This document shows positions 1 to 9,249 of a DNA stretch of 64,000 nt, in pieces. Under the pieces are notes generated by a model. That model saw only the letters and a program-made list of their open reading frames with translations. It did not search any database and was not told the DNA's origin. Source of the DNA: Chitinolyticbacter albus (GTDB lineage Bacteria; Pseudomonadota; Gammaproteobacteria; Burkholderiales; Chitinibacteraceae). The stretch spans positions 1-64,000 of the forward strand of contig NZ_JANBVF010000025.1 of the NCBI RefSeq assembly GCF_024437655.1, written 5' to 3'. Made by a program: the position numbers and the translations under genes. Every line of letters begins with the position of its first letter. Position 1 is the stretch's first letter.

Positions 1-1
1 G

Positions 2-1240
2 TCCAGCGAAGGCCACCTCGATCACCTGAACGAAGCACTCAAGGCCTGGGAAGCCGGCTCCAACACCGATGAACAGGGCAAGACGGCGAAAGAACAACCG
101 GGACAACAACCGATCCTGATCGCCACCGCCCCGGCCGGCATCGCCCTGACCACCCCGAATGAGCTGGTGCTCAACGCCGGGCACAACCTGGACCTGGTCA
201 GCCAGCGCGACACGCAGCAGACCACCGCACGGCGCTGGGTGCACAACGTCGGCAGCAAGCTCAGCCTGTTCGTGCAAGGCGTCGCCGACAAGGTGAACCT
301 GAAGCTGATTGCCGCCAAGGGGCACGTCAACCTCCAAGCCCAGAGTGGCGATGTGGAGGTGGTGGGCGACAAGAATGTGCGGCTGTATGCCAACAAGCAG
401 AAGCTCACCCTCGTCGCCGGCCAGGAACTGCTCGCCACCTGTGGCGGCGCCTATATCCGCCTGAAGGGCGGCGACATCGAAATCCACGCACCGGGCTCGG
501 TGAGCTTCAAGGGGACGAATTTCGATTTCAGCGGGCCGGCAAGCCTTAACGTGCCGCTGCCCTCGTTCGGCGGCAAGGATGGCTTGGGTCAGGTCCAGCT
601 GCATCACTGGTATGCCGATCGTGATGGTGTTGCGGGCGGCCGCTATGTGCTGACAGACCTACTAGGCAAGAAGCATGAGGGCGTACTCGACAAGGATGGC
701 AAGGCTACCGTGACCGGGGTGCCTATTGGTGCCGTCCGCACCCAGTTTATGGAAGATCCGCGCGATCTGAAGACCAAGGCGGGCCAGTTCGCGCCCAAGG
801 TCTGGCCAGAACAGGCGCCCCCTGCCAATCCGCAACAAACAGCCCACACCGCGCTGTCTCAATTGGCCAGTCTGGTTCCAGGCCTCGCAACTCAAAGTCT
901 GACGGGGGGCAAGCCAGCCTTGCCTGATGCCGGCAGCGCCGCAAGCCTGTTGGGGCAGCTCGATTCGAGTGGCACGATCAGCAAGCTCAGTAGCGTTGTA
1001 CAACAGGGGCAAGCTGCTTACTCCGCAGCGCAAAGCCTGAAGGCAGGCAACCCGGTAGCAGCCATGAGCAGCGCAGCCGGCTTGGCCGGTGTACAGCTGC
1101 CCAGCACAGCCAGCCTGCCAGATGGCGCGAAATCGTTGCTGCCCGCACAGCAAGCCGCAGCACAGGGCGCGGATTCGCTGCTGAAGAATGCACGCAGCAG
1201 CGCCCCTGGCACTCCCCCACTTGCAAAATCATTCAGCTGA
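2..1240 (+). CDS. vgrG: VgrG spike protein of type VI secretion, C-terminal part (5' end outside window)
   Basis: The reading frame is open from the first bases, so this is the last 412 residues of a larger protein. The visible part begins with the end of the gp5/OB-like region and then a DUF2345 (T6SS_Vgr) beta-helix of alternating hydrophobic residues, containing pieces such as VNLQAQSGDVEVVGDKNVRL. A small beta-sandwich-like segment follows (LHHWYADRDGVAGGRY onward), then an Ala/Ser/Pro-rich low-complexity tail of about 150 residues. VgrG trimers cap the Hcp tube and carry effectors. The long tail is the usual docking extension of cargo-carrying VgrGs. The next gene, 49 bp downstream on the same strand, is an Rhs effector, so it is the probable cargo. 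No DUF4123 or EagR chaperone gene lies between them. Confidence 0.9.
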   Translation, partial: SSEGHLDHLNEALKAWEAGSNTDEQGKTAKEQPGQQPILIATAPAGIALTTPNELVLNAGHNLDLVSQRDTQQTTARRWVHNVGSKLSLFVQGVADKVNLKLIAAKGHVNLQAQSGDVEVVGDKNVRLYANKQKLTLVAGQELLATCGGAYIRLKGGDIEIHAPGSVSFKGTNFDFSGPASLNVPLPSFGGKDGLGQVQLHHWYADRDGVAGGRYVLTDLLGKKHEGVLDKDGKATVTGVPIGAVRTQFMEDPRDLKTKAGQFAPKVWPEQAPPANPQQTAHTALSQLASLVPGLATQSLTGGKPALPDAGSAASLLGQLDSSGTISKLSSVVQQGQAAYSAAQSLKAGNPVAAMSSAAGLAGVQLPSTASLPDGAKSLLPAQQAAAQGADSLLKNARSSAPGTPPLAKSFS

Positions 1241-1289
1241 GCAGACTCCAAAGCCAGCACCAACCGCTCACCTTGGGATGTACTGATTC

Positions 1290-4200
1290 ATGGTCATGAC
1301 TTACGGGGCGACTCGACCCGATGACACCACTTCATCAAGCAGCAGCTACACGGCCAATATGCAGGAATCCCAGCGGATCATGCGCCAGTACGCGGTTGTT
1401 CCGCTCAACGCGCAGCTGGCCAAGGATGTGCAAGCCAGCATCAATGGCTTTGACAAGTGGATTCGTGATCTAACCGGCGGCAAACTGACCCTGGCCGATC
1501 TGGAAACCGTGCTGTCAGCAGTCCCCGTTGTCGGCAACTTGATCGCGGCGGCAGATGTGATCACCGGCCTGTACGAAATCTCGCAAAAGCAGGATGAAGT
1601 CAGCCTGGTGGATTGGTTTGGCATAGGCATCGATACCATCGGTATCGTCCCCGTGCCTCCTGGCCTGGCGGCTACGCGTATCGCCTTCCGGCCCGTCGTT
1701 GGCGTAGTCAAGCAAGCGCTGGTACGCAATGCGGGTGACATCGGTGAAGCTGTGCTCAGCGTTGTCGTCAATCATCTGATGACCGACCTGAAGCTGGCGG
1801 ATAAGGTCGAAGCCGCTGCCAGTGACTTTGCCAAACAGCTCAAGCCCGCGCTCGATGGCTGCGTGGACTTCCTCAGCAAACTGATCGATCAGTTCGCCGC
1901 CTTTCTCCAGCAACTGGCAAAAGGCGAACTCGGGAAGTACCGCGTTACTAAGTCGACCCGCTATCAAAAGGGACGCAATTTCCGCTCACCGGAGCAGGAA
2001 GAGAAAGGCTTTTTCTCGACGCTACTGAGCTTCCACGCCAGTGCGCAGATGGCAGCGATCAACAGCATCATCAAGCTCGCCTTGCCGGACAGGCTGCGCG
2101 ACGAGTTACTCGGCATCGCGAACTATTTGCTCACGTCGATCAAGTCGCAGATCTCCTCACGGATTCTGGCGCTGGGCAACGCGGCTGCCAAAGGTAGCAT
2201 TGCCTGGCTACTGAAAGAACTGGTCGCCCGGCTGACCAAACGCAAAGGCCAGCATCGTGCCAACGGCGCTGCGACCAGTAATCAAAGCGGTAAAGTGGAG
2301 TATCGCGTACCGAATGCGGCCACAGAAAAGCAGCGCAAGCTGCAGCCGGTACAGCGCAGCCCCAACGCCTGCAAAATCTGCCCTCACTCAAATACATCAT
2401 CGGTGTCTGGCAAGACAAAAAGGTCGATCAACCTCGGCCTCGGCTTCGAATCGTTCAGCCACACCGATTTCATCCTGCCCGGCGTCATCCCCCTGATCTG
2501 GACGCGCACCTACAACTCCCGGCTGGCCAGCCAGGATCAAGGCTCGCTCGGCGCGCGCTGGCTCACGCCCTACCATACCCAATTCGCCATCCACGACGAC
2601 AAGCTGGTTTACACCGATGCGCAAGGGCGGGAACTGGATTACCCATTGTTGGGGGTGGGCGAACACCATATCGACCGCAGCGAAGGGTTGACGATCAGCG
2701 CGCTCGATGAACGTCTGCTCTCGGTGACACGTGGGCACGAACTGCTCGAACTATACGAACGCCATGGCCAACGCTACGCGCTGGCGCTGCTGCGCGATCG
2801 CGCCGGCAACCAGATCGCGCTCGATTACGGCAGCAACGGCCACCTGAGCCGGCTGCGTAATGGCGATGGTCCCTGGGTACACATCGCCACCGATCAGGCC
2901 GGCCGTATCACCCAGCTCAGCCTCAGCGCTGACGGCCCGGAAGCGCCGGCCCGTATCCTCGCCCAGTATCGTTATGACGACCGCGGCGATCTGGTACATG
3001 CCGTCGACGAACATGGGCACGCCCGCGAATACCAGTACAGCCACCATCTGATCACCCGCTACGCTGATCGTACCGGGCGTGGCATGAGTCTGGAATGGAA
3101 TGGCTCCGAGGCCACCTCGCGCGTGATCCGCGAGTACGCCGACGGCGGCAGCAGCGAATTGAAGCTGGAATACGTCGAGCACCTGCGCCTCACCGTGATC
3201 ACCGATGGCCTGGGCGGCGAAACGTATTACTACATGGACGAATCAGGCTACCCCTACCGCACCGTGCATCCGGACGGCAAGGAAGAGTGGCTATTTCGCG
3301 ACGACTACAAAAACCTCACCCTGCATGTGCATCCGGATGGCACTCAGGAATCGTTTGCGTACGACGAGCGCGACAACATGATCGAGCATGTGCGCGCCGA
3401 TGCTTCCATCGTTCGCATGCAATACGACGACAAGGACCAACTGGTCGCCATCACCGATCCGCTGGGTCAGGTGTGGCAGCGCGAATACGATGCCGCCGGC
3501 AATATGGTGCGCGAAACCGACCCGCTCGGGCACAAGACCGAATACGCCTACTCGCCAAAGGGCCAGCCGCTGGCGATCAAGGATGCCAAGGGTGGCAGCA
3601 AGAAGCTGGCCTATACCCCTGCCGGGCAACTGGCCAGCTATACCGATTGCTCCGGCAAGACCAGCAGCTGGGCTTATGATGCCCGCGGCCAGTTGATCGG
3701 CGCCACAGATGCCGCCGGCAACATCACCGCTTACCAATACGGTGCGGATGGCCATCTGGCCCGCATCGTCCAGGCCGATGGCACCGCCATCACGCTGGAG
3801 CATGACGCCGAAGGGCGCCTGCTGGCCCACACCGATGCGCTGGCGCGCACCACCCGCTACAGCTGGGATCGCGCAGGGCGCCTCAGCAGCCGCATGGATG
3901 CCGCCGAGCAGCAACTGAGCTACGCCTACGACCCGCTCGACCGGCTGGTCACGCTGACCAACGAGAATCGCGACAGCTATCGCTTTGTCTACGACGCCGT
4001 CGGCCGCCTGCTGGAAGAAACCGACTTCAGCAATCAGCGCACGGTGTATGGCTACGACGCGGGCAATGGTCGCCTGACCACAGTGGACGAAGGCGGCACG
4101 CGCACCACACTGGCTTTCGATCCCGCTTACCGCTTGATCGGCCGCGATGCCGGCAAGAGCCGCGAGCGCTTCCTGTACGATCCGCTCGGCCGACTGGTGC

Positions 4201-5840
4201 AGGCCAAGAACCGCTACAGCACCGCCCGCTTTTGGTATGACGAAGTCGGCAACCTCGAACGCGAACAACAGCTATACAGCCTGTTTGGCCTGCAGCGCGA
4301 CTACCAGTGGCAGCACGAATATGACGAGCTGGGCAATCGCATCGCCAGCGTACGCCCGGACGGCAATCGCGTCGATTGGCTCACCTACGGCAGCGGCCAT
4401 GTGCACGGCATGCTGTGGAACGGCGAGGAAATCGCCAGCTTCGAGCGCGACGACCTGCACCGCGAAACCGCGCGTACGCTGGGTAATCGGCTCAGCGCCA
4501 CCACCCAATACGATGCCCTTGGCCGAGTGCTGCAGCAGCAACTCACCGGCAGCACCCAGCTGCAACGCCGCTACCGCTACGATCCGGTTGGCCAGCTGCT
4601 CGGCATCAGCGATAGCCGCAGCGGTGAAACCAACTACCGCTACGACCCGGTCGGTCGCCTGCTCGCCGCAGTCAGCCCGCATGGCAGCGAAAGCTTCGCT
4701 TTCGACCCGGCCAGCAACCTGGTCGACAGCATCCGTAGCGACAACACCCTGCCCAGCAACCTGCCCAGGATCACCGGCAACCTGCTGCGCGATTACGCAG
4801 GCACCCACTTTGATTACGACGCGCGTGGCAACCTCATGCGCAAGACCCGCAGCGGTCAGACGCAAACCTTCGAGTGGGATGATTTCAACCGGCTCGTCGC
4901 AGCCAATAGCGAAGCCGGCAAGACCGAATACGCGTACGACACTTTCGGCCGCCGCATCGCCAAGAAAACCGCACAAGGCACCACACTGTTCCTGTGGGAT
5001 GGCGATGTGCTCGCCAGCGAGCACGACGGCAACACCCAGCGCCATTACCTGTTTGAAGCCAACAGCTTCGTACCACTGGCGCAGATCGCACAGCAGGCCG
5101 GAGAGAAGCACAAGGCCTACTACCATGTCGATCACCTCGGCACGCCGCAGCTGTTGACCGACGATGCCGGCCAGATCGCCTGGAGTGCGGAATACAAAGC
5201 CTGGGGTGAGGCGAAAGCCGCAATCAGCGATGCCGCGAAAGCGGCCGGCATCGCCAACCCGATCCGCTTCCAGGGCCAGTATGCGGACGAGGAGACCGGA
5301 CTACACTACAACCACCATCGCTATTACGATCCGGAAATTGGCCGGTTTGTGAGCAAGGATCCGATTGGTTTGCTGGGCGGGTTGAATACACATGCATACG
5401 CGCCCAACCCAGTGGAGTGGGTTGATGTATTTGGGCTTGCCCCCGGCAAGAAACGCCCACAAGGTGGGTGGAACTACAACAACATGCCTGATATTGAAGG
5501 CACGCAAAAGCACCACATAATTCCACAAGCAATTTATAGAGAAAATCACCCTGCCCTGCAAAAGGCTGGCATCGATGTTCACGACACAAAAAACATCATA
5601 TATTTGCCCACCTGCAGAGGAGGGCACCCAACGCGAACAGTACACAATGGCAGTCACCCTGGTTATAGCAACACCATTCGCAACAGGCTGAATGAAATAG
5701 ACGAATACGGCAAAGACCACGAATGGAGCAATGCACAATACAAGGAAGCCGTATCCCAGCTAATGGCACAAGAACGTGCATCACTGAGAAAAGGCACTAC
5801 AATTCTAAATAAAAACTCCGTCCCTCCGTGCCCGAGGTAA
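1290..5840 (+). CDS. rhs: Rhs-repeat T6SS effector with C-terminal AHH-type HNH nuclease
   Basis: A 1516-residue polymorphic toxin. Residues about 1-340 have a hydrophobic, probably membrane-inserting region (two stretches around 66-100 and 108-145) typical of PAAR-less T6SS Rhs proteins of betaproteobacteria. From about residue 385 a DUF6531-type start (NLGLGFESFSHTDF) opens the Rhs/YD-repeat shell, with dozens of YDxxGR/N repeats up to about 1355. The conserved core end reads DPIGLLGG, then PNPVEWVDVFGL around D1379, which corresponds to the aspartyl self-cleavage region of Rhs cages. The variable tip, about residues 1380-1516, has a KHHIIPQ motif (H1408/H1409) and later HNGSHPGY, marking an AHH-family HNH/EndoVII nuclease, so the toxin probably cuts DNA. 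GC content drops sharply at the core/tip junction, showing tip exchange. The neighbours are vgrG upstream and an immunity gene immediately downstream. Confidence 0.92.
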   Translation: MVMTYGATRPDDTTSSSSSYTANMQESQRIMRQYAVVPLNAQLAKDVQASINGFDKWIRDLTGGKLTLADLETVLSAVPVVGNLIAAADVITGLYEISQKQDEVSLVDWFGIGIDTIGIVPVPPGLAATRIAFRPVVGVVKQALVRNAGDIGEAVLSVVVNHLMTDLKLADKVEAAASDFAKQLKPALDGCVDFLSKLIDQFAAFLQQLAKGELGKYRVTKSTRYQKGRNFRSPEQEEKGFFSTLLSFHASAQMAAINSIIKLALPDRLRDELLGIANYLLTSIKSQISSRILALGNAAAKGSIAWLLKELVARLTKRKGQHRANGAATSNQSGKVEYRVPNAATEKQRKLQPVQRSPNACKICPHSNTSSVSGKTKRSINLGLGFESFSHTDFILPGVIPLIWTRTYNSRLASQDQGSLGARWLTPYHTQFAIHDDKLVYTDAQGRELDYPLLGVGEHHIDRSEGLTISALDERLLSVTRGHELLELYERHGQRYALALLRDRAGNQIALDYGSNGHLSRLRNGDGPWVHIATDQAGRITQLSLSADGPEAPARILAQYRYDDRGDLVHAVDEHGHAREYQYSHHLITRYADRTGRGMSLEWNGSEATSRVIREYADGGSSELKLEYVEHLRLTVITDGLGGETYYYMDESGYPYRTVHPDGKEEWLFRDDYKNLTLHVHPDGTQESFAYDERDNMIEHVRADASIVRMQYDDKDQLVAITDPLGQVWQREYDAAGNMVRETDPLGHKTEYAYSPKGQPLAIKDAKGGSKKLAYTPAGQLASYTDCSGKTSSWAYDARGQLIGATDAAGNITAYQYGADGHLARIVQADGTAITLEHDAEGRLLAHTDALARTTRYSWDRAGRLSSRMDAAEQQLSYAYDPLDRLVTLTNENRDSYRFVYDAVGRLLEETDFSNQRTVYGYDAGNGRLTTVDEGGTRTTLAFDPAYRLIGRDAGKSRERFLYDPLGRLVQAKNRYSTARFWYDEVGNLEREQQLYSLFGLQRDYQWQHEYDELGNRIASVRPDGNRVDWLTYGSGHVHGMLWNGEEIASFERDDLHRETARTLGNRLSATTQYDALGRVLQQQLTGSTQLQRRYRYDPVGQLLGISDSRSGETNYRYDPVGRLLAAVSPHGSESFAFDPASNLVDSIRSDNTLPSNLPRITGNLLRDYAGTHFDYDARGNLMRKTRSGQTQTFEWDDFNRLVAANSEAGKTEYAYDTFGRRIAKKTAQGTTLFLWDGDVLASEHDGNTQRHYLFEANSFVPLAQIAQQAGEKHKAYYHVDHLGTPQLLTDDAGQIAWSAEYKAWGEAKAAISDAAKAAGIANPIRFQGQYADEETGLHYNHHRYYDPEIGRFVSKDPIGLLGGLNTHAYAPNPVEWVDVFGLAPGKKRPQGGWNYNNMPDIEGTQKHHIIPQAIYRENHPALQKAGIDVHDTKNIIYLPTCRGGHPTRTVHNGSHPGYSNTIRNRLNEIDEYGKDHEWSNAQYKEAVSQLMAQERASLRKGTTILNKNSVPPCPR

Positions 5841-5842
5841 AT

Positions 5843-6397
5843 ATGTTCTACGTACTTGATGTTAGCGACGACTACCCAGAGGACATCACTGTGATTTACG
5901 ACAGAACACGCTCTCCACGAGTGAAATACTTCTACGAGGGCGATTCTAGACCACTTGCGGGGGAAACAGCTTTTTTTTCCGTCGAATCTGAAGGAGACCC
6001 CTTTGTTTTTGACTACCTCCCTGGGGGTCCTGGGTTATTTTCAATAAAATTCATCGACTGCGTAAAAGCCCTATGCGATGACATTGACATCATAAAATCA
6101 GAAATAAACCACAATGGAAAAATCATAAAAAGTCACTCAGCCATTCTAATAAAGAACTCTATAAGCTGCATTGACATGGAAAAATCAAATACTTACAAAA
6201 TGTTGCCATCCGACCCTACAAGTCCAACAGTGATCTCCAATAGAGTTTTCAAAGACAGTGAACTTGACGGAGTCCACATCGCCAGAAGCTCAGAAGACCC
6301 ATACGGAACCATAGTCATATCAAAAGAATTAATTGTCGCCATAAAAAAAACAAACCCGAAAGGAATTACATACAAGCCGAACGGAAAGTACGAATAG
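5843..6397 (+). CDS. Imm11-like immunity protein candidate for the AHH nuclease tip
   Basis: This AT-rich 184-residue protein starts 2 bp after the rhs stop. The ATG at 5843 is chosen because a GAGG ribosome-binding sequence lies four bases upstream inside the end of rhs. A GTG at 5828 in the same frame is the alternative. No signal peptide or membrane segment is visible. The pattern resembles the Imm11 (DUF1629-like) family: a mid-protein segment with ISCIDMEKS, and a C-terminal stretch with VFKDSELDGVHIARSS followed by IVISKELIVAIKK. Imm11 proteins are known to accompany AHH nucleases in polymorphic toxin loci. Its job, by position, is to neutralise the toxin tip in the producing cell. The family assignment is by eye. 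Confidence 0.75.
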   Translation: MFYVLDVSDDYPEDITVIYDRTRSPRVKYFYEGDSRPLAGETAFFSVESEGDPFVFDYLPGGPGLFSIKFIDCVKALCDDIDIIKSEINHNGKIIKSHSAILIKNSISCIDMEKSNTYKMLPSDPTSPTVISNRVFKDSELDGVHIARSSEDPYGTIVISKELIVAIKKTNPKGITYKPNGKYE

Positions 6398-6437
6398 CGT
6401 CTACTTTTCGGAAAAACCTGCGTCAGAGAAGGGTCAT

Positions 6438-6933
6438 CACAGAGAAGGGTCAGGTCTTGCCTTTTGCGTGTTAATCCACCCTCGTCGAAAAATCAATCCG
6501 CCGATGATTGTTGCAGGCAACCTGGATGGCCTCATGGCTTTAAGTCTCACTCAGGCGAATGCACAGAGAAGGGTCAGGTCTTGCCTTTTGCGTGTTAATC
6601 CACCCTCGTCTAAAAATCAATCCGCCGATGATTGTTGCAGGCAAACTGGATGGCCTCATGGCTTTAAGTCTCACTAAGGCGAATGCACAGAGAAGGGTCA
6701 GGTCTTGCCTTTTGCGTGTTAATCCACCCTCGTCTAAAAATCAATCCGCCGATGATTGTTGCAGGCAAACTGGATGGCCTCATGGCTTTAAGTCTCACTA
6801 AGGCGAATGCACAGAGAAGGGTCAGGTCTTGCCTTTTGCGTGTTAATCCACCCTCGTCTAAAAATCAATCCGCCGATGATTGTTGCAGGCAAACTGGATG
6901 GCCTCATGGCTTTAAGTCTCACTAAGGCGAATG
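6438..6933 (+). repeat. Tandem array of four 124-bp repeat units
   Basis: The unit beginning CACAGAGAAGGGTCAGGTCT starts at 6438, 6562, 6686 and 6810, an exact period of 124 bp. The copies are nearly identical: the first differs from the others at a few bases, while units 2-4 look the same. Each unit begins with GGGTCAGGTCTTGCCTTTTG and ends in AAGGCGAATG. Short open frames cross the array, but they simply repeat the unit and are not genes. The array separates the first immunity gene from the second, displaced Rhs tip. A partial start of the motif (CAGAGAAGGGTCA) also lies just before the array at 6424-6436. Confidence 0.95.
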
Positions 6934-6935
6934 AG

Positions 6936-6957
6936 GCAAAAGGCAAGACCTGACCCC
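6936..6957 (-). repeat. Inverted copy of the repeat-unit head (REP-like motif)
   Basis: Three bases after the last 124-bp unit, GGCAAAAGGCAAGACCTGAC is the reverse complement of the first 20 bases of the unit core (GTCAGGTCTTGCCTTTTGCC-like). The array therefore has the same motif pointing inward at both ends. Two direct copies of TGACCCCGAAGCCACA follow at once. The motif resembles REP sequences mobilised by RAYT (Y1) transposases. This is from memory and not checked, and no transposase is present here. Confidence 0.7.
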
Positions 6958-6977
6958 GAAGCCACATGACCCCGAAG

Positions 6978-7204
6978 CCACACGTCGCCCACCTCAGCGC
7001 GCCGCAGCTATTGACCAACGATATTGGGTAAATCGCTTGGAGTGCAGAATACAAAGCCTAGAGTGAGGCAAGAGATGCACTCAGCGATGCCGCGAAAGCA
7101 GCAGCATTGCCAACCAGATCCGCTTCCAGGGCCAGTATGCGGACGAGGAAACAGGATTACACTACAACCGCCACCGCTATTACGATCCAGAAATTGGCCG
7201 GTTT
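6978..7204 (+). pseudogene. Eroded Rhs core end preceding displaced tip 2
   Basis: The stretch matches the last part of the intact rhs core (HLGTPQLLTDD to [11 protein letters not shown]). It contains two in-frame stops, TAA at 7029 in place of a Gln codon and TAG at 7059 in place of a Trp codon, plus a one-base deletion near 7106. After the deletion the frame runs without interruption into the toxin tip that follows. This is the homology tail typical of displaced Rhs C-termini. Confidence 0.85.
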
Positions 7205-7681
7205 GTGAGCAAGGATCCGATTGGCTTGCTGGGTGGATTGAACACCCACGAATTTGCTCCCAATCCTACCGAATGGGTTGACCCATTTGGGCTGGACCGT
7301 TTCCCTGGGTGGATGCCCACCAAACAAGGCTACCAACGCCAGCACATCATCCCATACTCCTTGAAAGATCACGCCATCTTCGATAAAGCAGGCATGGATA
7401 TAAATGCCGCAGGAAATATGATGTACATGCCTGTATGCGAAGGGATTGACTCAAGCAAGAAAGGTTACCATCGAGGATGGACGGAAGAGCATGCTGCCTA
7501 CAATCGCATGGTCGCAAGCAAGCTAGATGAAATGAACATCAAAGCGACCCGCGAAAGCTGGGATAAAGTTAGGACGCAGAAAGAAGTATCAGAACTTCAA
7601 AGCAAGCTTCGTGCAGATTTGAATTCTGGAAAATTAACTTGCGCCTCTCCCAAGATCCCGAACCGTACCAAGAGAAAATAA
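7205..7681 (+). CDS. Orphan Rhs C-terminal toxin tip, second AHH-type nuclease
   Basis: The frame opens at a GTG inside the Rhs core end. It carries the core motif KDPIGLLGG and the cleavage-region motif [12 protein letters not shown], followed by about 125 variable residues. These include [26 protein letters not shown] and a later [13 protein letters not shown], the layout of AHH/GHH HNH nucleases. Compared with the active tip of the full rhs, the first His of the HH pair is replaced by Gln. There is no secretion or translation signal of its own that I can see, so it is probably a silent cassette that can be recombined onto the intact rhs core. The immunity gene begins directly after its stop codon. 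Confidence 0.7.
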   Translation: MSKDPIGLLGGLNTHEFAPNPTEWVDPFGLDRFPGWMPTKQGYQRQHIIPYSLKDHAIFDKAGMDINAAGNMMYMPVCEGIDSSKKGYHRGWTEEHAAYNRMVASKLDEMNIKATRESWDKVRTQKEVSELQSKLRADLNSGKLTCASPKIPNRTKRK

Positions 7682-8200
7682 ATGTTTTCAATGCAAAGCA
7701 CCAACAAATCCGAACAATGTCTACTCGACATCAAAGACCACAACGGAGACATTCTCAAATATTTCGCTCTTGGGATTGAACTGGAAAAATTTAGAGGCGC
7801 AAAAACACTCAAATTAAGAGCTCAAAGTTTTTTCAACCCCAATAACATAAGAGATTTTGATTTTTTTCAGCCGACACTGCCATTCCCTGTTTTTTCCACA
7901 AAGGCCAAAGAAATCATCGCCCCAAAAACAGATGACATCGAATTCATTAGTTGCACAATAGCGGTTGAAGATACGACCATAGAGGCCTTTGCTGGCAGAA
8001 TTTTAAACAGAAAGCCACTCTTCGAGAGAGTAGACGATTACTCAATAAAACTTCAAGACAAAGTCAAATTGAACGAAGAGGACCTAATTGTTAGAGATAG
8101 TAGCAATGAGCAATTTTACATCGTATCGGAAAAATTTCGAGATCTATGCTTAGCTGAAAACCTAAGAATAAGCTTCATCGAATTTTCGATGTTTAAATAA
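7682..8200 (+). CDS. Imm11-like immunity protein candidate for orphan tip 2
   Basis: This 172-residue AT-rich protein has its ATG immediately after the stop of the toxin tip. It shares the general Imm11 pattern: a central PFPVFSTKAKEII segment, then EFISCTIAVEDTTIEAF, and a C-terminal LFxRVDDYS ... QFYIVSEKFRDLC region. It is distant from the first immunity protein. No membrane segment or signal peptide is visible. It is intact although its toxin is a displaced fragment, which fits selection to keep protection against siblings or relatives still using this tip. Confidence 0.7.
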   Translation: MFSMQSTNKSEQCLLDIKDHNGDILKYFALGIELEKFRGAKTLKLRAQSFFNPNNIRDFDFFQPTLPFPVFSTKAKEIIAPKTDDIEFISCTIAVEDTTIEAFAGRILNRKPLFERVDDYSIKLQDKVKLNEEDLIVRDSSNEQFYIVSEKFRDLCLAENLRISFIEFSMFK

Positions 8201-8329
8201 TTCAATCACCACAAACCCCAGCCGCATAAATCAGGATCGGATCTTGTCTTCGGCAACACAGCTGGACTATTGGCTTCGCGGCTCAGCTGGATTCCAAAGA
8301 AAAAGAACAAAGCAAGTCCTGATCCCTAT

Positions 8330-8499
8330 TTTTATCTAACCCGCAAGACCCCCCAATGGCGTCACCCAGCAATTCAGTTGGGATGGTTGCAATCGACTGA
8401 TCGCTGCGGAAACAGCGATCGGCAAGACCGAATACGCGTACTCCCAGTAGGAAGTCCCCTTGGGGGACGACACCTTCGGGCGCCGCCGATTTCCGCCCT
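8330..8499 (+). pseudogene. Rhs core remnant 2
   Basis: The translation NLTRKTPNGVTQQFSWDG, then GKTEYAY, matches the intact core near residues 1180-1215. An in-frame TAG at 8448 lies within a 27-bp insertion (CAGTAGGAAGTCCCCTTGGG) between the codons for EYAY and DTFGRR. The remnant then runs into a WHH toxin fragment in another frame. The bases between the previous immunity gene and this remnant (8201-8329) show nothing recognisable. Confidence 0.75.
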
Positions 8500-8691
8500 G
8501 CAAACAAAGCGGCCTTTGGCAATCAAAACAGTTACGGCTCCGCCAGCAAAATCATGACGCATGAAAAAGAATACACATGGCATCATTCACAACATGACGG
8601 AAAGTTGCAGTTAATACCGAAAGACATTCACGATGCGGTAAAACACACTGGCGGAGCCGCCGTATGCGGCACACGGAGGCAGTATGGCTGA
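8500..8691 (+). pseudogene. Truncated WHH-family nuclease toxin tip
   Basis: A short frame ends at TGA 8689-8691 and overlaps the start of the following immunity gene by eight bases. From the only ATG (8554) it would encode 45 residues: EYTWHHSQHDGKLQLIP, then KDIHDAVKHTGG. These are the TWHH and HTGG signatures of the WHH subgroup of HNH/EndoVII nucleases in polymorphic toxins. Only the end of such a domain is present, and it is out of frame with the preceding Rhs remnant, so it is presumably inactive. The overlap with a SUKH gene is the normal arrangement for a toxin-immunity pair. Confidence 0.75.
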
Positions 8692-9232
8692 TCTATTTTT
8701 TAAGAAATTAGGCGTTTCCAAGGCCGACCTAGAGGATCAAACACTATCCGGAAAGAAAAGCAAAGGCAAGCTAGATCGCACGCTAGTTGCAATGTATGAA
8801 ACTCCAAATCCAAGCGATGCAGACATTGCAAATCTTGAGGCCATCACGGGCACACTTCCAGCTGACTACAGCGCTTTTTTAAAAAATAACAATGGCGGAA
8901 TTCCAAATCTACCTATACTTAAAACAAAAACCAACGAAAGAGTCATTAACTCATTTCTCGCACTCAATGCCCCAAAGGAGTTTTACGACTCCATCTTTCA
9001 CACACTAAAAATATACGGGCTTAGAATTCCAAAAGATACGCTACCAATTGCCTCAACCGGCTCTGGCGATTTACTTTTACTAAGCGTTGACTCACAAAAA
9101 CCAGGCGAGATTTTTTACTGGGATCACAATTTCGAGTCAGACGAAGACGATGCTCGCGACTACGTTGATAACATCGAACTTGTCGCCCCATCCTTTTCCG
9201 CTCTCCTAACAAAACTGTTACCAGACTTATAA
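8684..9232 (+). CDS. SMI1/KNR4 (SUKH) family immunity protein
   Basis: This 182-residue cytoplasmic protein has the SUKH signatures LPADYSAFLKNNNGGIP near residue 65, INSFLAL near 97, LPIASTGSGDLLLLSV near 125, and a C-terminal GEIFYWDHNFES. SUKH proteins are immunity proteins in polymorphic toxin systems and are often paired with HNH/WHH nucleases, which fits the truncated WHH tip directly upstream. The gene starts inside the toxin frame (ATG at 8684), so translation was coupled. It is AT-rich compared with the chromosome. It is a solitary immunity gene now that its toxin is broken. Confidence 0.85.
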   Translation: MADLFFKKLGVSKADLEDQTLSGKKSKGKLDRTLVAMYETPNPSDADIANLEAITGTLPADYSAFLKNNNGGIPNLPILKTKTNERVINSFLALNAPKEFYDSIFHTLKIYGLRIPKDTLPIASTGSGDLLLLSVDSQKPGEIFYWDHNFESDEDDARDYVDNIELVAPSFSALLTKLLPDL

Positions 9233-9249
9233 CACCAACGCTGCTCCAC

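Noticed and set aside
6468-6925. Three similar 69-80 residue open frames in the 124-bp array
   Set aside because: They are translations of the repeat itself, overlap each other by the repeat period, and lack ribosome-binding sites. They are not a gene family.
6438-6933. CRISPR array
   Set aside because: The whole 124-bp unit is repeated without variable spacers, and no cas genes are near.
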